This document shows positions 1-8,068 of a DNA stretch of 10,918 nucleotides, one piece after another. How positions within the stretch are numbered: position 1 is the first letter of the stretch; each line of letters begins with the position of its first letter. The notes beneath the pieces were generated by a model. That model saw only the letters and a program-made list of their open reading frames with translations. It ran no database searches and was not told the DNA's origin. Source of the DNA: Candidatus Zhuqueibacterota bacterium (GTDB lineage: Bacteria; Zhuqueibacterota; Zhuqueibacteria; Oceanimicrobiales; Oceanimicrobiaceae); assembly GCA_011775825.1 (NCBI GenBank), contig JAABYK010000371.1, positions 9,170 to 20,087 of the forward strand, written 5' to 3'. Position numbers and translations under genes: made by a program.

Positions 1-870
1 GGGCATTCAACAGATGAGACTCGAAAAATCATCAACGCCTACCGGCGAAACTATCGCTTTATCCGAATTTTGGAGAATCCGCAAAGAAGTGTGCCGAAGG
101 CCATGAACCTCGGAATCGCCGCTGCGAGAGGGGAGGTCATCATCCGAATGGATGCGCACTGCACTTACGAAGCCTCTTACATTTCGAGCTGTCTTGAGAG
201 TCTCAAACACACGCAGGCCGACAACGTGGGCGGACCGATGCGGGCTGTAGGGACAAATTACCAGGGCAAAGCCATCGCAGCGGCCCACCATTCGGCCTTT
301 GGTTTAGGTGGAGGCAAGTTTCATGATGATCAGTGCGAGGGCTATGTGGATACGGTTTATCTGGGTGCGTTTCGAAAAGAGATATTTCGAAGGGTGGGAT
401 TCTACAACGAAAGGCTTGCACGAAACCAGGATATCGAGCTGAATTCTCGTATCATCCGACAGGGGGGCAGGATTTACCTGAATCCGAAGACAAAATCGTA
501 TTACTACAGTCGGTCGCGATTAACCGACTTGTGGAAGCAAAATTTTGAAAATGGAAAATGGTGCGTGTACACAATGTTCGTGAATCGGAACGCCCTCTCT
601 CTGCGACATTTTGTTCCATTATTGTTCGTAAGTTGTCTCATTTCCCTGACTTTATTGGGATTGATGATTACATTTTTCAAGACCCTGTTGATCATGGCGT
701 TTGCTTCCTACAGCTTGTGCGCGTGCGCATTTGCTGCCCAGGCCGGCTTGAAAAAAGGCATTCGGTTCATTCCTTTCTTACCCGTCGTTTTCGGTGTGCT
801 GCATGTTTCTTACGGAATTGGATCTTTGCATGGCTTGCTTACAGTCCGCAAGTGGCTCAAAAGCAAGTGA
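1..870 (+). CDS. ExoA-like family 2 glycosyltransferase, membrane-anchored (5' partial)
   Basis: The reading frame is open from base 1, so the start lies left of the window; the TTG at base 70 is internal. 289 residues are visible. The first residues (GHSTDE) look like the tail of the GT2 nucleotide-binding DGxSTD motif. A metal-binding-type MDAH follows (Asp at visible residue 51), then a VDTVYLGAFRKEIF acceptor-side motif (about residues 116-129). NQDIELNSRI (about 142-151) carries the likely catalytic acid. The last ~85 residues form about three hydrophobic segments (roughly 203-223, 228-248, 256-279). This layout, with DAH in place of DxD and C-terminal membrane helices, matches the succinoglycan ExoA-type GT2 family, which adds a sugar to a lipid-linked intermediate on the cytoplasmic face of the inner membrane. 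The exact sugar cannot be read. It is followed 18 bases later by the next glycosyltransferase, consistent with one operon. Confidence 0.88.
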   Translation, partial: GHSTDETRKIINAYRRNYRFIRILENPQRSVPKAMNLGIAAARGEVIIRMDAHCTYEASYISSCLESLKHTQADNVGGPMRAVGTNYQGKAIAAAHHSAFGLGGGKFHDDQCEGYVDTVYLGAFRKEIFRRVGFYNERLARNQDIELNSRIIRQGGRIYLNPKTKSYYYSRSRLTDLWKQNFENGKWCVYTMFVNRNALSLRHFVPLLFVSCLISLTLLGLMITFFKTLLIMAFASYSLCACAFAAQAGLKKGIRFIPFLPVVFGVLHVSYGIGSLHGLLTVRKWLKSK

Positions 871-888
871 CTCAAATTTGATGACAAA

Positions 889-1785
889 ATGAATACAATG
901 AAGCCTCGACTGAGTATCGGTATGCCGTTGTACAACGCCGAACGTTACCTGGAGGAAGCGTTGGAATCGCTCTTGAATCAAACGTTTGAGGATTTTGAGT
1001 TGATCATTTCCGACAATGCCTCCACCGACGGTACCGCTGAAATCTGTCACGAGTTTGCAAACCGTGACAAGCGCATTCGCTACGTCCGCAATCCACGGAA
1101 TCTGGGGGCGGCCAGGAATTACAATCGTGTTTTTGAGCTTGCAACGGGCCGCTACTTCAAATGGGCTGCAGGTGACGATGTGTGCGCACCTGAATTTTTG
1201 CGGAAATGTATCCAGGTGCTAGACCGATATCAAGATGTGGTTCTCTGTTACGCCAAGACCAAGCTTCTTGACGAGCAGGGACGCATCAGCCGTCACTATG
1301 AAGACGGCTTGAACTTAGTCTCTTACTCACCTAGCGGCCGCTTTCTGCAGCTTATGTACAACATTCGCCAGTGCAATGCTATTTTTGGAGTCATGAGGTC
1401 CGGGGTACTAAAGCAGACTCGGTTGATTGGAAATTTCATCGATTCCGACACCTGTCTACTCGCCGAACTCAGTCTGCATGGCAAATTTCACGAAATTCCC
1501 AGGTATCTTTTCTACCGCAGACATCATCCTCAGGCTTCCAGCGCAAATCGAGCAGATCAAGATCAGCTTGAATTTTTCGATCCAGGATTGAAAGGGAAAG
1601 TTGCGATGACCAATTGGCGTCATCTCCGCGAAAACTTGCTGGCTCTGAAGCGTGCACGCATTAAGTACTCACAAAAAATACTGCCTGCAATTTACCTACT
1701 TGGTACCATGTTTGTCCAGCCAGGAGAATACATGCGAGAAATTAATCAGGCATTACGATTCCTAATGCGCCAACATCTGTCCTGA
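889..1785 (+). CDS. Family 2 glycosyltransferase (GT-A fold)
   Basis: A 298-residue soluble GT2. The N-terminus carries the standard opening LSIGMPLYNAERYLEEALES (residues 8-27), SDNASTDGT (41-49, nucleotide binding) and AAGDD (93-97, the metal-binding DxD equivalent). FIDSDTCLLAELSLHGKF (183-200) probably supplies the catalytic acid region, and YRRHHPQAS (209-217) is a typical late GT2 motif. The C-terminal 80 residues are basic and have no clear transmembrane helix, so the enzyme is likely cytoplasmic or peripherally attached to the membrane. It would transfer one sugar to the growing lipid-linked repeat unit; donor and linkage are not predictable from sequence. The start at 889 is the first ATG; a second ATG three codons later (898) is equally possible, since no strong Shine-Dalgarno decides between them. 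The next gene begins 10 bases after the stop. Confidence 0.9.
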   Translation: MNTMKPRLSIGMPLYNAERYLEEALESLLNQTFEDFELIISDNASTDGTAEICHEFANRDKRIRYVRNPRNLGAARNYNRVFELATGRYFKWAAGDDVCAPEFLRKCIQVLDRYQDVVLCYAKTKLLDEQGRISRHYEDGLNLVSYSPSGRFLQLMYNIRQCNAIFGVMRSGVLKQTRLIGNFIDSDTCLLAELSLHGKFHEIPRYLFYRRHHPQASSANRADQDQLEFFDPGLKGKVAMTNWRHLRENLLALKRARIKYSQKILPAIYLLGTMFVQPGEYMREINQALRFLMRQHLS

Positions 1786-1795
1786 AGACGCGATC

Positions 1796-3136
1796 ATGGA
1801 TATGAGCAAATCCATAAATTTCGAAAAGAATTGGCTCGGATATACCCTGATAGGGCTTGGCTTGAGCACATTGACCGCCTTTATGTTCATCAGTCTGCCC
1901 TTGAGTCATTATCTCCTGGCTATCGGGGGGGGTCTATTTTTCATCCTGATTTATCAACGAATTGAATTCGGCATCGGTCTCCTTATCGCTTCCATGTTGT
2001 TTGAGAAGCCAATTTTGCCCGGCGAAATCGAGCTTTCTCTTACACGTCTATTAAGCTTGCCTGTCCTATCTATAGCGCTTGTTAAGATCTTGACCGACAG
2101 ACCCAAATTTCATCTTGCAAAATTCAAGGACGGAATGATCATCCTTCTGTTCGTGTGGATGATGTTCTCGTTGATTTATGCTGAAAACATGCAAATGGTG
2201 GTGGAAAGCCTTCTGACGCACCTGCAGCTCATCCTCACGTATTTCATCTTGAAAACCGTGATAGTCGATGACAAACAGCTTGAAAAGGTTTTGGCGACAT
2301 TTGTAATTGCAGCGATGGGCATTGCTCTGTTATCAATGATTCCCCTCCTCAACAATCCGGAGCCGCTGCTTTACTCCGAAGCCATCGGCTCCAGCGAACG
2401 GGTGACCGGCACGTCCTATGGACCCAATCAGTTTGCATTTGGATTGGTGGTGCTCTTGCCGATCGCACTCTATCTTTCCTTGAGCAAGCACAAATTGTAT
2501 TTCATCGCTGTTGCGCTTTTTGTTTTTTTGATTTTGAGTACATTTTCACGTGGAGGCATACTGGGTCTGGTTATCGTCGTACTCCTCTCTTTGTTGCACC
2601 TCAGACGCTCCATCAAAAAGAGTCTGTTGTATGGCGGGACGATTTTGGTCATTCTGGCCAGCTCGTTCATGCTCCTCAATACGGGCAGCAAGCTGACTGA
2701 GCGCATCGAGTCGATTCCGAAACTGGAAGATGTCGCTACCCGACTTGAGCTGCTGGAAGTGGCTTGGGAGATGGGCACGGGAAATCCTGTTTTAGGAGTG
2801 GGACTCAATAACTTTCGGGAGCACTCCCATCTCTACGGAAACCAAACTCATTTTGGCCGTGACGCACACAACGGTTACTTAGAAGTGTTCGCAATGCTCG
2901 GCCTGCCCGGTTTAATCCTTCTCATAGGGATCCTTTATAGCACTTTCAGAGAGATCAATCGCTATCAGAAAAAATTCCCTGACAATTCTATCGCTAACTT
3001 TATTAAAATCGCTTTTATCGGTTATCTGATCACAGCATTCTTCTTGAGTTTATTGCCACAAAAAATCTTTTGGGCGCTGTTGGCGCTCACTTCCATACTC
3101 GACAAAACACAGCAATCAAATTCGGTCGAAGATTAG
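1796..3136 (+). CDS. O-antigen polymerase/ligase-like polytopic membrane protein (Wzy_C superfamily)
   Basis: A 446-residue, very hydrophobic protein with about 10-12 membrane segments spread from residue 13 to 435. The family signature is visible. TSYGPNQFAFGLVVLLP lies at 206-222. FSRGGILGL (250-258) contains the conserved Arg next to a membrane segment. The large periplasmic loop has GNPVLGVGLNNF (329-340) and DAHNGYLEVFAMLGLPG (356-372), with the His-Asn pair (358-359) typical of Wzy_C/WaaL proteins. Such enzymes work on the periplasmic face, either joining undecaprenyl-linked repeat units into a chain or ligating a chain to an acceptor; polymerase and ligase cannot be told apart from this sequence. 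Its position among glycosyltransferases favours a polymerase role. It starts 10 bases after the upstream stop; a second ATG lies two codons downstream. The next gene begins 2 bases after its stop. Confidence 0.88.
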   Translation: MDMSKSINFEKNWLGYTLIGLGLSTLTAFMFISLPLSHYLLAIGGGLFFILIYQRIEFGIGLLIASMLFEKPILPGEIELSLTRLLSLPVLSIALVKILTDRPKFHLAKFKDGMIILLFVWMMFSLIYAENMQMVVESLLTHLQLILTYFILKTVIVDDKQLEKVLATFVIAAMGIALLSMIPLLNNPEPLLYSEAIGSSERVTGTSYGPNQFAFGLVVLLPIALYLSLSKHKLYFIAVALFVFLILSTFSRGGILGLVIVVLLSLLHLRRSIKKSLLYGGTILVILASSFMLLNTGSKLTERIESIPKLEDVATRLELLEVAWEMGTGNPVLGVGLNNFREHSHLYGNQTHFGRDAHNGYLEVFAMLGLPGLILLIGILYSTFREINRYQKKFPDNSIANFIKIAFIGYLITAFFLSLLPQKIFWALLALTSILDKTQQSNSVED

Positions 3137-3138
3137 AC

Positions 3139-4359
3139 ATGCCCAACCTTCTTTATATCACGTACGATTACTACCCTTCGGCCTCGGTGGCGGCCAAGCG
3201 TGCTGCAAAATTTTGCAAGTATTTGCCCGCTTATGAGTTTCGTCCCATAGTTCTGACTGTGAAAGAGCAATTCTATGACGCCATCGACCCCACTCTGGAT
3301 TCAAATGGAGTCCCCACATATCGTACGTCTATCTTGAAATCACACAGGCCAACTGAGCCAACCAATGTTTTGCCAAGACTATCTTATTATCTACTGAGAA
3401 TTATAGAAAAACATGCCTTCCCGGATCCATATATTTTTTGGGTGCCTTTTGCTTATAAAATGGCTAAGACGATCCTGGCCCGCCATCAAGTTGACCTGAT
3501 TTACGCCACAGGTCCGTGGTTTTCTTCTTTCTTTTTAGGCCATCTACTCAAAAAAAATTACGGCATTCCTTTGGTGATCGAGTTTAGAGACCAATGGAGT
3601 CTGAACGTTGTCTATCGCCGAGGCATGAGGGCAAAGCTGCACACACATTGCGATCTAAAGATTTTGCAAGTAGCAGATAAAGTCATTTTTGCTTCTGAGG
3701 GTTTTTTACGGGAATACCAAGCTTGTTATTCAAATGTGGACTTTAGCAAGGCAACCGTCATTCCAAATGGTTTTGATCCCGATGATTTTGCTGCGAGCAA
3801 CGGCTCAAAGAGTAACAGATTCACTATCACTTATGCCGGGAATTTCTACTGGCCACGCACACCGGATAATTTCTTGAAGGCTCTATTGGAGTTAAAAATT
3901 GAAGGAAAGATCAATGCCGACAACTTTAAATTCCTAAGCCTTGGCAATCTTGACGAAAGCATGGTTTGCTGGCCAGAAATTAAAGACGTGCTGGAGCTAA
4001 AGAATTTGCAGTCACACAAGGAGACGCTGATGTATCTGAGCGGCAGTGATCTGCTATTGCTGATCGTCGCTCCTGGACATGAGGCTAACATTCCGGCCAA
4101 ACTCTACGAATATTTGGCGGCAGACAAGCCGATCTTGCTGCTGAGTCCCAAAGGTGCCACATCTGCTAAAATTATTCGGGAAACAGAACGAGGTCTTATC
4201 GCCAATATTAACGATATTGCCGATATCAAAGCCAAGCTCTATCAAATGGTCCGAACCATTCAAACATCAAGTTGTGCATTTGATGGCGACAAGGTGGCCA
4301 AGTACAGTTGCTTGCGAACCACCGAACAGCTTGCAGATGAGTTGGCAATGCTATGTTAG
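3139..4359 (+). CDS. Glycosyltransferase, GT4-like (GT-B fold)
   Basis: A 406-residue putative glycosyltransferase. The start is placed at ATG 3139, where the typical GT-B opening MPNLLYITYDYYP begins. An in-frame extension back to 3070 would lie wholly inside the upstream polymerase gene and adds no recognisable fold. N-terminal domain: a loop with YYPSASVAAKRAAKF (11-25) suited to acceptor or nucleotide binding, TGPWFSSFFLG (125-135) and IPLVIEFRDQWS (143-154). C-terminal domain: VIPNGFDPDDF (207-217), ITYAGNFY (230-237) and IPAKLYEYLAADKPIL (318-333), the donor-binding helix of GT4-like enzymes. The first Glu of a strict E-x7-E pair is not in register: Glu315 is nine rather than eight residues before Glu324. 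This is common in divergent capsule GT4 proteins. It would add a sugar from a nucleotide donor at the inner face of the membrane. Sugar and linkage are unknown. Confidence 0.85.
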   Translation: MPNLLYITYDYYPSASVAAKRAAKFCKYLPAYEFRPIVLTVKEQFYDAIDPTLDSNGVPTYRTSILKSHRPTEPTNVLPRLSYYLLRIIEKHAFPDPYIFWVPFAYKMAKTILARHQVDLIYATGPWFSSFFLGHLLKKNYGIPLVIEFRDQWSLNVVYRRGMRAKLHTHCDLKILQVADKVIFASEGFLREYQACYSNVDFSKATVIPNGFDPDDFAASNGSKSNRFTITYAGNFYWPRTPDNFLKALLELKIEGKINADNFKFLSLGNLDESMVCWPEIKDVLELKNLQSHKETLMYLSGSDLLLLIVAPGHEANIPAKLYEYLAADKPILLLSPKGATSAKIIRETERGLIANINDIADIKAKLYQMVRTIQTSSCAFDGDKVAKYSCLRTTEQLADELAMLC

Positions 4360-4360
4360 C

Positions 4361-4366
4361 GGAAAG
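4361..4366 (+). promoter_or_regulatory. Ribosome binding site for the acyltransferase
   Basis: GGAAAG lies six bases before ATG 4373 and just after the upstream stop codon (4357-4359). It supports 4373 as the start of the acyltransferase rather than longer in-frame readings that begin inside the upstream glycosyltransferase. Confidence 0.6.
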
Positions 4367-4372
4367 ATTACG

Positions 4373-4894
4373 ATGAGAAAGTTACTCGCCTACTTCTGTT
4401 ACATGCTTTATAATTTGGGGCCACGTTGGCTGCCAAATTCGGACCCGTTGCCGTTTCGATGGGTGAAGTGGGTGCGCTATGTCATCGCCAAGGGCATCGT
4501 CAGGGAATGTGGCAAGAATGTCAATTTTCAGAATCGGGCACGCTTTGGATACAGTCTGAGAATTGGCGACAACTCCGGTATCGGCGAGAATTGCCGTATC
4601 GGTTCCAACACAAAAATTGGCCAAAACGTGATGATGGCACCCGACGTAATCGTCTGTACTCAAAATCATAAATATACATCTGAAACGTATGATGGCTTTG
4701 ACAAGCAGAGCGTCGTCATTGAAGACAACGTCTGGATCGGCTACCGGGTTATAATTTTGCCCGGAGTCCACGTCGGCAGAAATGCCATTATTGGCGCAGG
4801 CGCAGTTGTGACAAAAGACGTGCCAGCCTATGCAGTTGTGGGTGGAGTACCCGCCAAGATTCTAAAGATGCGCAGGAGCGTTCCAAATAAGTAG
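4373..4894 (+). CDS. Hexapeptide-repeat (left-handed beta-helix) O-acyltransferase
   Basis: A 173-residue protein of the CysE/LacA/LpxA-type acyltransferase superfamily. A basic, amphipathic N-terminal part (1-45) precedes hexapeptide repeats beginning around residue 63 (IGDNSG, IGENCR, IGSNTK, IGQNVM) and resuming at 121-148 (VWIGYRVIILPGVHVGRNAIIGAGAVVTKDV). The loop between them holds CTQNHKYT (95-102), whose His99 matches the catalytic His of sugar O-acetyltransferases. The C-terminal VVGGVPAKIL motif (155-164) is characteristic. It most likely transfers an acetyl group from acetyl-CoA to a sugar hydroxyl of the repeat unit; other acyl groups cannot be excluded. Length is normal for the family. 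The start at 4373 has a good ribosome binding site. The gene sits 13 bases after the upstream stop and 16 bases before the next gene, so it appears to be part of the operon. Confidence 0.92.
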   Translation: MRKLLAYFCYMLYNLGPRWLPNSDPLPFRWVKWVRYVIAKGIVRECGKNVNFQNRARFGYSLRIGDNSGIGENCRIGSNTKIGQNVMMAPDVIVCTQNHKYTSETYDGFDKQSVVIEDNVWIGYRVIILPGVHVGRNAIIGAGAVVTKDVPAYAVVGGVPAKILKMRRSVPNK

Positions 4895-4910
4895 CCATCG
4901 GGTAGAGAAA

Positions 4911-6164
4911 ATGAACTTGCTTGTCATCTCACAGATGTTTCCGTGCCGCCGACATCCCACCTCGGCCATCTTTTTTGCCAATCTAATGAAGGAGTTGGCC
5001 AAGAGGGTTAGGAGCTTGACCGTGGTCACTCCGAGAGCGTACATTCCAAAGGGGCTGACTAAGCTGAACAAGAGATGGAGCCGATGGCGGCTTGACCCAA
5101 TGGTCTCCACTGAGAAAGGGATTCGGATCATTCGACCGTATGTATTTACGATACCTGGTCCTGCGTTTACCGGACTTAACAGCCTGTTTATGAACGTTGG
5201 CTTAAAAAGGCTGCTTGAAGATGTCACTGTCAAACCCGATATCGATCTGATTCTCGGTTACAACATGCTTCCGGAAGGGTGCTCCACAGTTCACCTCGCC
5301 AAGAAGTTTGATCTCCCGTCGGCTTTTTGGGCCATCGGCTCCGATGTCCACGACTTTGCGCAACGCAATTGGCTTAACTATCATCTCTCCCGCAAATGTA
5401 TCGAGCAAGCTGATCTGATTTTAACGGAAAGTCAAGAGTTGGAATTCGAAGTCAAAAAGTTTTCAAACCGCATCAAACAAATCAAGACTTTTTACAAGGG
5501 CATAGACCTATCATATTTTCGGGATCATCCGCCAAAACCTGTAATTCTGCAAATCTTGAATCTGAAACCGGGCCGAAGATATTTGTTGTTCGTAGGACGG
5601 TTGATTCGAGACAAAGGTATTCACGAACTGGTACAATCATTCAAGAACTTGGCGCAACGCTATGCTGATTTGGATTTGATTTTGGTCGGAGAGGAAGACG
5701 AAAAAAGTAAGCTTCGTGCCGAGCTTGAGCAAGCCGGGCTCTTGCAGCGGGTGGTATTTACCGGAATCATTTCACAGCAAGATGTTGCGCGATACATGAA
5801 CGTCGCCGAAATGTTGGTTTTCCCCTCCTGGGCTGAAGGTCTGCCAAATGCGGTGATGGAAGCCATGGCTGCCGGTTTACCGGTTGTCGCGAGCGACGTC
5901 GGCGGCATCCCCGAAATCGTGGTAAACGGTGTGAGCGGTCTTCTGGTTTCACCAAGAAATGTGGCTGCGTTGACGAAAGCGGTCGATCTGATGCTCCAGA
6001 ATGAGGACCTACGGGCGTCTTGTCGCAGGAACGCCGAGTGTCTGATAAGAAAGAAATTCGATGTTAGAAGAAACGTTGATGAATTGTGCGCTCTCTTGCA
6101 AATGCTGCAAAATTCCAAACGGTGTCTAGCATGGAAAAGAGAGTTTGCATTATCCATAAAGTAA
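4911..6164 (+). CDS. Family 4 glycosyltransferase, canonical (GT-B fold)
   Basis: A 417-residue retaining glycosyltransferase with both Rossmann-like domains intact. N-terminal domain: MNLLVISQMFPCRRHPTSAIF (the typical glycine-poor first strand and loop), ILGYNMLPEG (114-123) and AIGSDVHDF (141-149). Linker and C-terminal domain: YKGIDLSYF (195-203), LLFVGRLIRDKG (225-236, with Arg230 and Lys235 in the donor-phosphate positions), VVFTGIISQQDVARYM (281-296) and PSWAEGLPNAVMEAMAAGLP (305-324). The last contains the E-x7-E pair Glu309 and Glu317, followed by VVASDVGGIPEIV. It would add a sugar from a UDP- or GDP-type donor to the lipid-linked intermediate in the cytoplasm; the donor cannot be predicted. 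An AG-rich stretch (4901-4910) directly before the ATG may serve as ribosome binding site. Its last 34 bases overlap the next gene in another frame, and the C-terminal tail (about 400-417) lies outside the conserved fold. Confidence 0.93.
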   Translation: MNLLVISQMFPCRRHPTSAIFFANLMKELAKRVRSLTVVTPRAYIPKGLTKLNKRWSRWRLDPMVSTEKGIRIIRPYVFTIPGPAFTGLNSLFMNVGLKRLLEDVTVKPDIDLILGYNMLPEGCSTVHLAKKFDLPSAFWAIGSDVHDFAQRNWLNYHLSRKCIEQADLILTESQELEFEVKKFSNRIKQIKTFYKGIDLSYFRDHPPKPVILQILNLKPGRRYLLFVGRLIRDKGIHELVQSFKNLAQRYADLDLILVGEEDEKSKLRAELEQAGLLQRVVFTGIISQQDVARYMNVAEMLVFPSWAEGLPNAVMEAMAAGLPVVASDVGGIPEIVVNGVSGLLVSPRNVAALTKAVDLMLQNEDLRASCRRNAECLIRKKFDVRRNVDELCALLQMLQNSKRCLAWKREFALSIK

Positions 6165-7249
6165 CGACTTTAGACCCACGATCCTTTTACAAACAAGCAC
6201 GTTCCCTGTCGAAAGCCGGATACGAAACCATCATTCTGGGCTTGCAGAACAGGGACGAAGTCATAGAAGGAATTCGTGTCATAGGTTTCCCTCCCTCTCG
6301 AAGCAGACTGATTCGAATTCTGATCACCAATTTTCGTGTTTTGATTATGGCCTGGCGACTTAAAGCGACTGTATACCATTTTCATGATTTGGATTTTGTT
6401 CCCTGGGCTTTGCTGCTGAAGGCGCTGACGCGAGCGAAAATCGTCTACGACATACATGAAGCTCATCCGGACTACATGTTACTTAAGACTTACATTCCGA
6501 GTGTGTTTCGGCAAGTGCTCTCCATGGCAGTCTACCTTATGGAGCACATGTCGAGCAAATGTTTCGATGCCATCGTACCCAACGATAATTTTGTGGCCGC
6601 CGATTTCAAGCATCGAAATATCCAGGTCATTTACAATTTCCCTAGTGTGGATTTTTTTAACGGCCGCTACCGTCCACCGTATGAAAAACGCGCATTTGAT
6701 CTGTTCTACCACGGCTCTTTGCCCAAATACCATTTTGAAACCATGCTTGGAATAGCTGAGAAACTAAATGCTTTGAATGTCCGCAACACGTGGGGTCTGA
6801 TCATGGATCGCCACTCACCGCGAAATTGGGCCGAACGTGAGGTGAAAAAGCGCGGCCTGCAACGAAATTTTGTCTTCCTGCCATACGTCGATTATCTACA
6901 AGTGAACAAATATCTCAACCAAGCTAAAATTGGCATCATCCCGTTGCCGCCGTTCAAAAAATTCATGAAAAATATTCCGATCAAGATGTTTGAATACATG
7001 GGCGCCAGTTTGCCGGTCGTGCTTTCCGACTTACCGCCAACGCGCCAATTTATCGAGGGACAAGATTGTGTCATTGCGGTGGAGCCCAACAACATCGATG
7101 CGTACGTCAAAGCAATCGCATGGCTTCTGAGTCATCCCAAGAAATCGATGCAGATGGGTAAGGTCGGCAAGAGGCTGGTGTTTGAACGCTTTAACTGGAC
7201 TCAACAGGAAGACAAATTGCTGAATCTCTATCAAAGATTATTTGAATGA
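6131..7249 (+). CDS. Family 4-like glycosyltransferase (divergent)
   Basis: A 372-residue putative glycosyltransferase. The start is placed at ATG 6131 because MEKRVCIIHKVTTLDPRSFY begins the fold; a GTG at 6086 would add 15 non-homologous-looking residues and a longer overlap. Motifs: RSFYKQARSLSKAGYETI (17-34, acceptor-side loop and helix), VYHFHDLDFVP (81-91), KIVYDIHE (103-110), VIYNFPS (166-172), FYHGSLPKYHFE (192-203), and IPIKMFEYMGASLPVVLSD (282-300) in the donor-binding region. In that region the second Glu of the E-x7-E motif is present (Glu288), but the first position is Lys280. This is usual in several capsule and LPS GT4 subfamilies and does not by itself imply inactivity. It would add one sugar of the repeat unit. 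Its stop TGA overlaps the ATG of the following deacetylase (ATGA), suggesting translational coupling. Confidence 0.88.
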   Translation: MEKRVCIIHKVTTLDPRSFYKQARSLSKAGYETIILGLQNRDEVIEGIRVIGFPPSRSRLIRILITNFRVLIMAWRLKATVYHFHDLDFVPWALLLKALTRAKIVYDIHEAHPDYMLLKTYIPSVFRQVLSMAVYLMEHMSSKCFDAIVPNDNFVAADFKHRNIQVIYNFPSVDFFNGRYRPPYEKRAFDLFYHGSLPKYHFETMLGIAEKLNALNVRNTWGLIMDRHSPRNWAEREVKKRGLQRNFVFLPYVDYLQVNKYLNQAKIGIIPLPPFKKFMKNIPIKMFEYMGASLPVVLSDLPPTRQFIEGQDCVIAVEPNNIDAYVKAIAWLLSHPKKSMQMGKVGKRLVFERFNWTQQEDKLLNLYQRLFE

Positions 7250-8059
7250 ACGAAAACCGCAACAGACGCAAAATAATTGTTAATGCGGATGATTTCGGCA
7301 TCACGGCTGGGGTGAATCAAGCGATCATCGAGTTGGCGGAATCTGGGGCGATTACCAGCACTTCACTAATGACGAACATGCCACTCGCCGCGGGGGCAAC
7401 TCTGGTAAAGCACAAAATCGGCACTGGAGTTCATCTTAATCTAACTACCGGTCGTCCCGTCTCGGATCCGCAGCAAATTCCTTCGTTAGTGAATCGTTCT
7501 GGAGAGTTTCACTGCCTATCTGTATTGTTGCAAAGGTATCGAACTCGCCGCTTGTCTAAATCAGAAATCGAGCTTGAATTTACTGCCCAGATGAAACGCG
7601 CGTTTGAAATTGGCATGTGTCCTGACCATTTCGACGCACATGAATCTCTCTTAAAATATCCCCTATTTGAAGCAGTTGCCCGGAAAGTTGCACACGATTT
7701 CGGGGTGAACGCCGTGCGTACCTATCGCCAACAGAAAGTTGTCTTATTATCTGACTTTGCAAAGACTTAGGTGGGAACGAACTGGTTTCAATGTCACAAA
7801 TAGATATGAGTCGCTTTTCGAATTGGGACTCACATACCGGGCGGCGGTCGACAAGCTGCGAAAAAGTCTCAGAGGTTGGCGCAAAGGCGTACTCGAAATG
7901 GCAGTGCATCCCGGATATGTTAACGGCGCGGCTCCCCAATTGGGCGGTTATGTCTATGAACGCGAGATAGAGCGCCGTGTACTTTCAAGTCAAGCGTTTC
8001 AGAAAATTGTGAGACATTCGGGGGTCGAACCGATTACATTTGAGGCTCTGGTGAATTGA
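7246..8059 (+). pseudogene. ChbG/HpnK (YdjC)-family carbohydrate deacetylase, interrupted by a frameshift
   Basis: Two overlapping frames together make one YdjC-family deacetylase of about 270 residues, the normal family length. Frame 1 (7246-7770) holds the N-terminal two thirds: IIVNADDFGIT (10-20, Asp14 and Asp15), GVHLNLTTGRP (61-71, His63) and DHFDAHESL (127-135, His132). These Asp/His positions match the catalytic Asp and metal ligands of the family. Frame 2 is open from 7709 to 8059 and holds the missing C-terminal third: the conserved LEMAVHPGY, then YEREIERRVLSSQAF. The switch must lie between 7709 and 7767, probably near 7735-7745, and one extra base there would explain it. Family members remove N-acetyl groups from amino sugars (chitooligosaccharides for ChbG) or act on related glycans. 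Here the target would be the polymer or a lipid-linked intermediate. The start overlaps the upstream stop as ATGA. The break may be a true mutation or a sequencing or assembly error. Confidence 0.85.
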
Positions 8060-8061
8060 GG
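8058..8061 (+). promoter_or_regulatory. Ribosome binding site for the sulfotransferase
   Basis: GAGG ends seven bases before ATG 8069 and overlaps the TGA stop (8057-8059) of the deacetylase frame. This fits the chosen start and suggests coupled or re-initiated translation. Confidence 0.55.
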
Positions 8062-8068
8062 CTATCCC

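Noticed and set aside
70..870. TTG at base 70 as the start of the first glycosyltransferase
   Set aside because: The same frame is open to base 1 and encodes the expected GT2 STDE motif upstream, so the gene is truncated by the window edge.
3070..3138. N-terminal extension of the GT4-like gene back to 3070
   Set aside because: It lies within the polymerase coding region and the extra residues do not fit a GT-B start; ATG 3139 directly begins the fold.
4154..4372. N-terminal extension of the acyltransferase into the upstream gene
   Set aside because: The extra 73 codons are an out-of-frame reading of the upstream glycosyltransferase; ATG 4373 has a ribosome binding site and gives the normal family length.
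5660..6157. 165-residue minus-strand open frame
   Set aside because: It is the antisense shadow of the canonical GT4; its Ser/Arg/Thr-rich translation shows no domain.
7731..7750. Programmed ribosomal frameshifting in the deacetylase
   Set aside because: No X-XXY-YYZ slippery heptamer or A/T homopolymer long enough for slippage is present, and I see no strong downstream hairpin; mutation or sequencing error is simpler.
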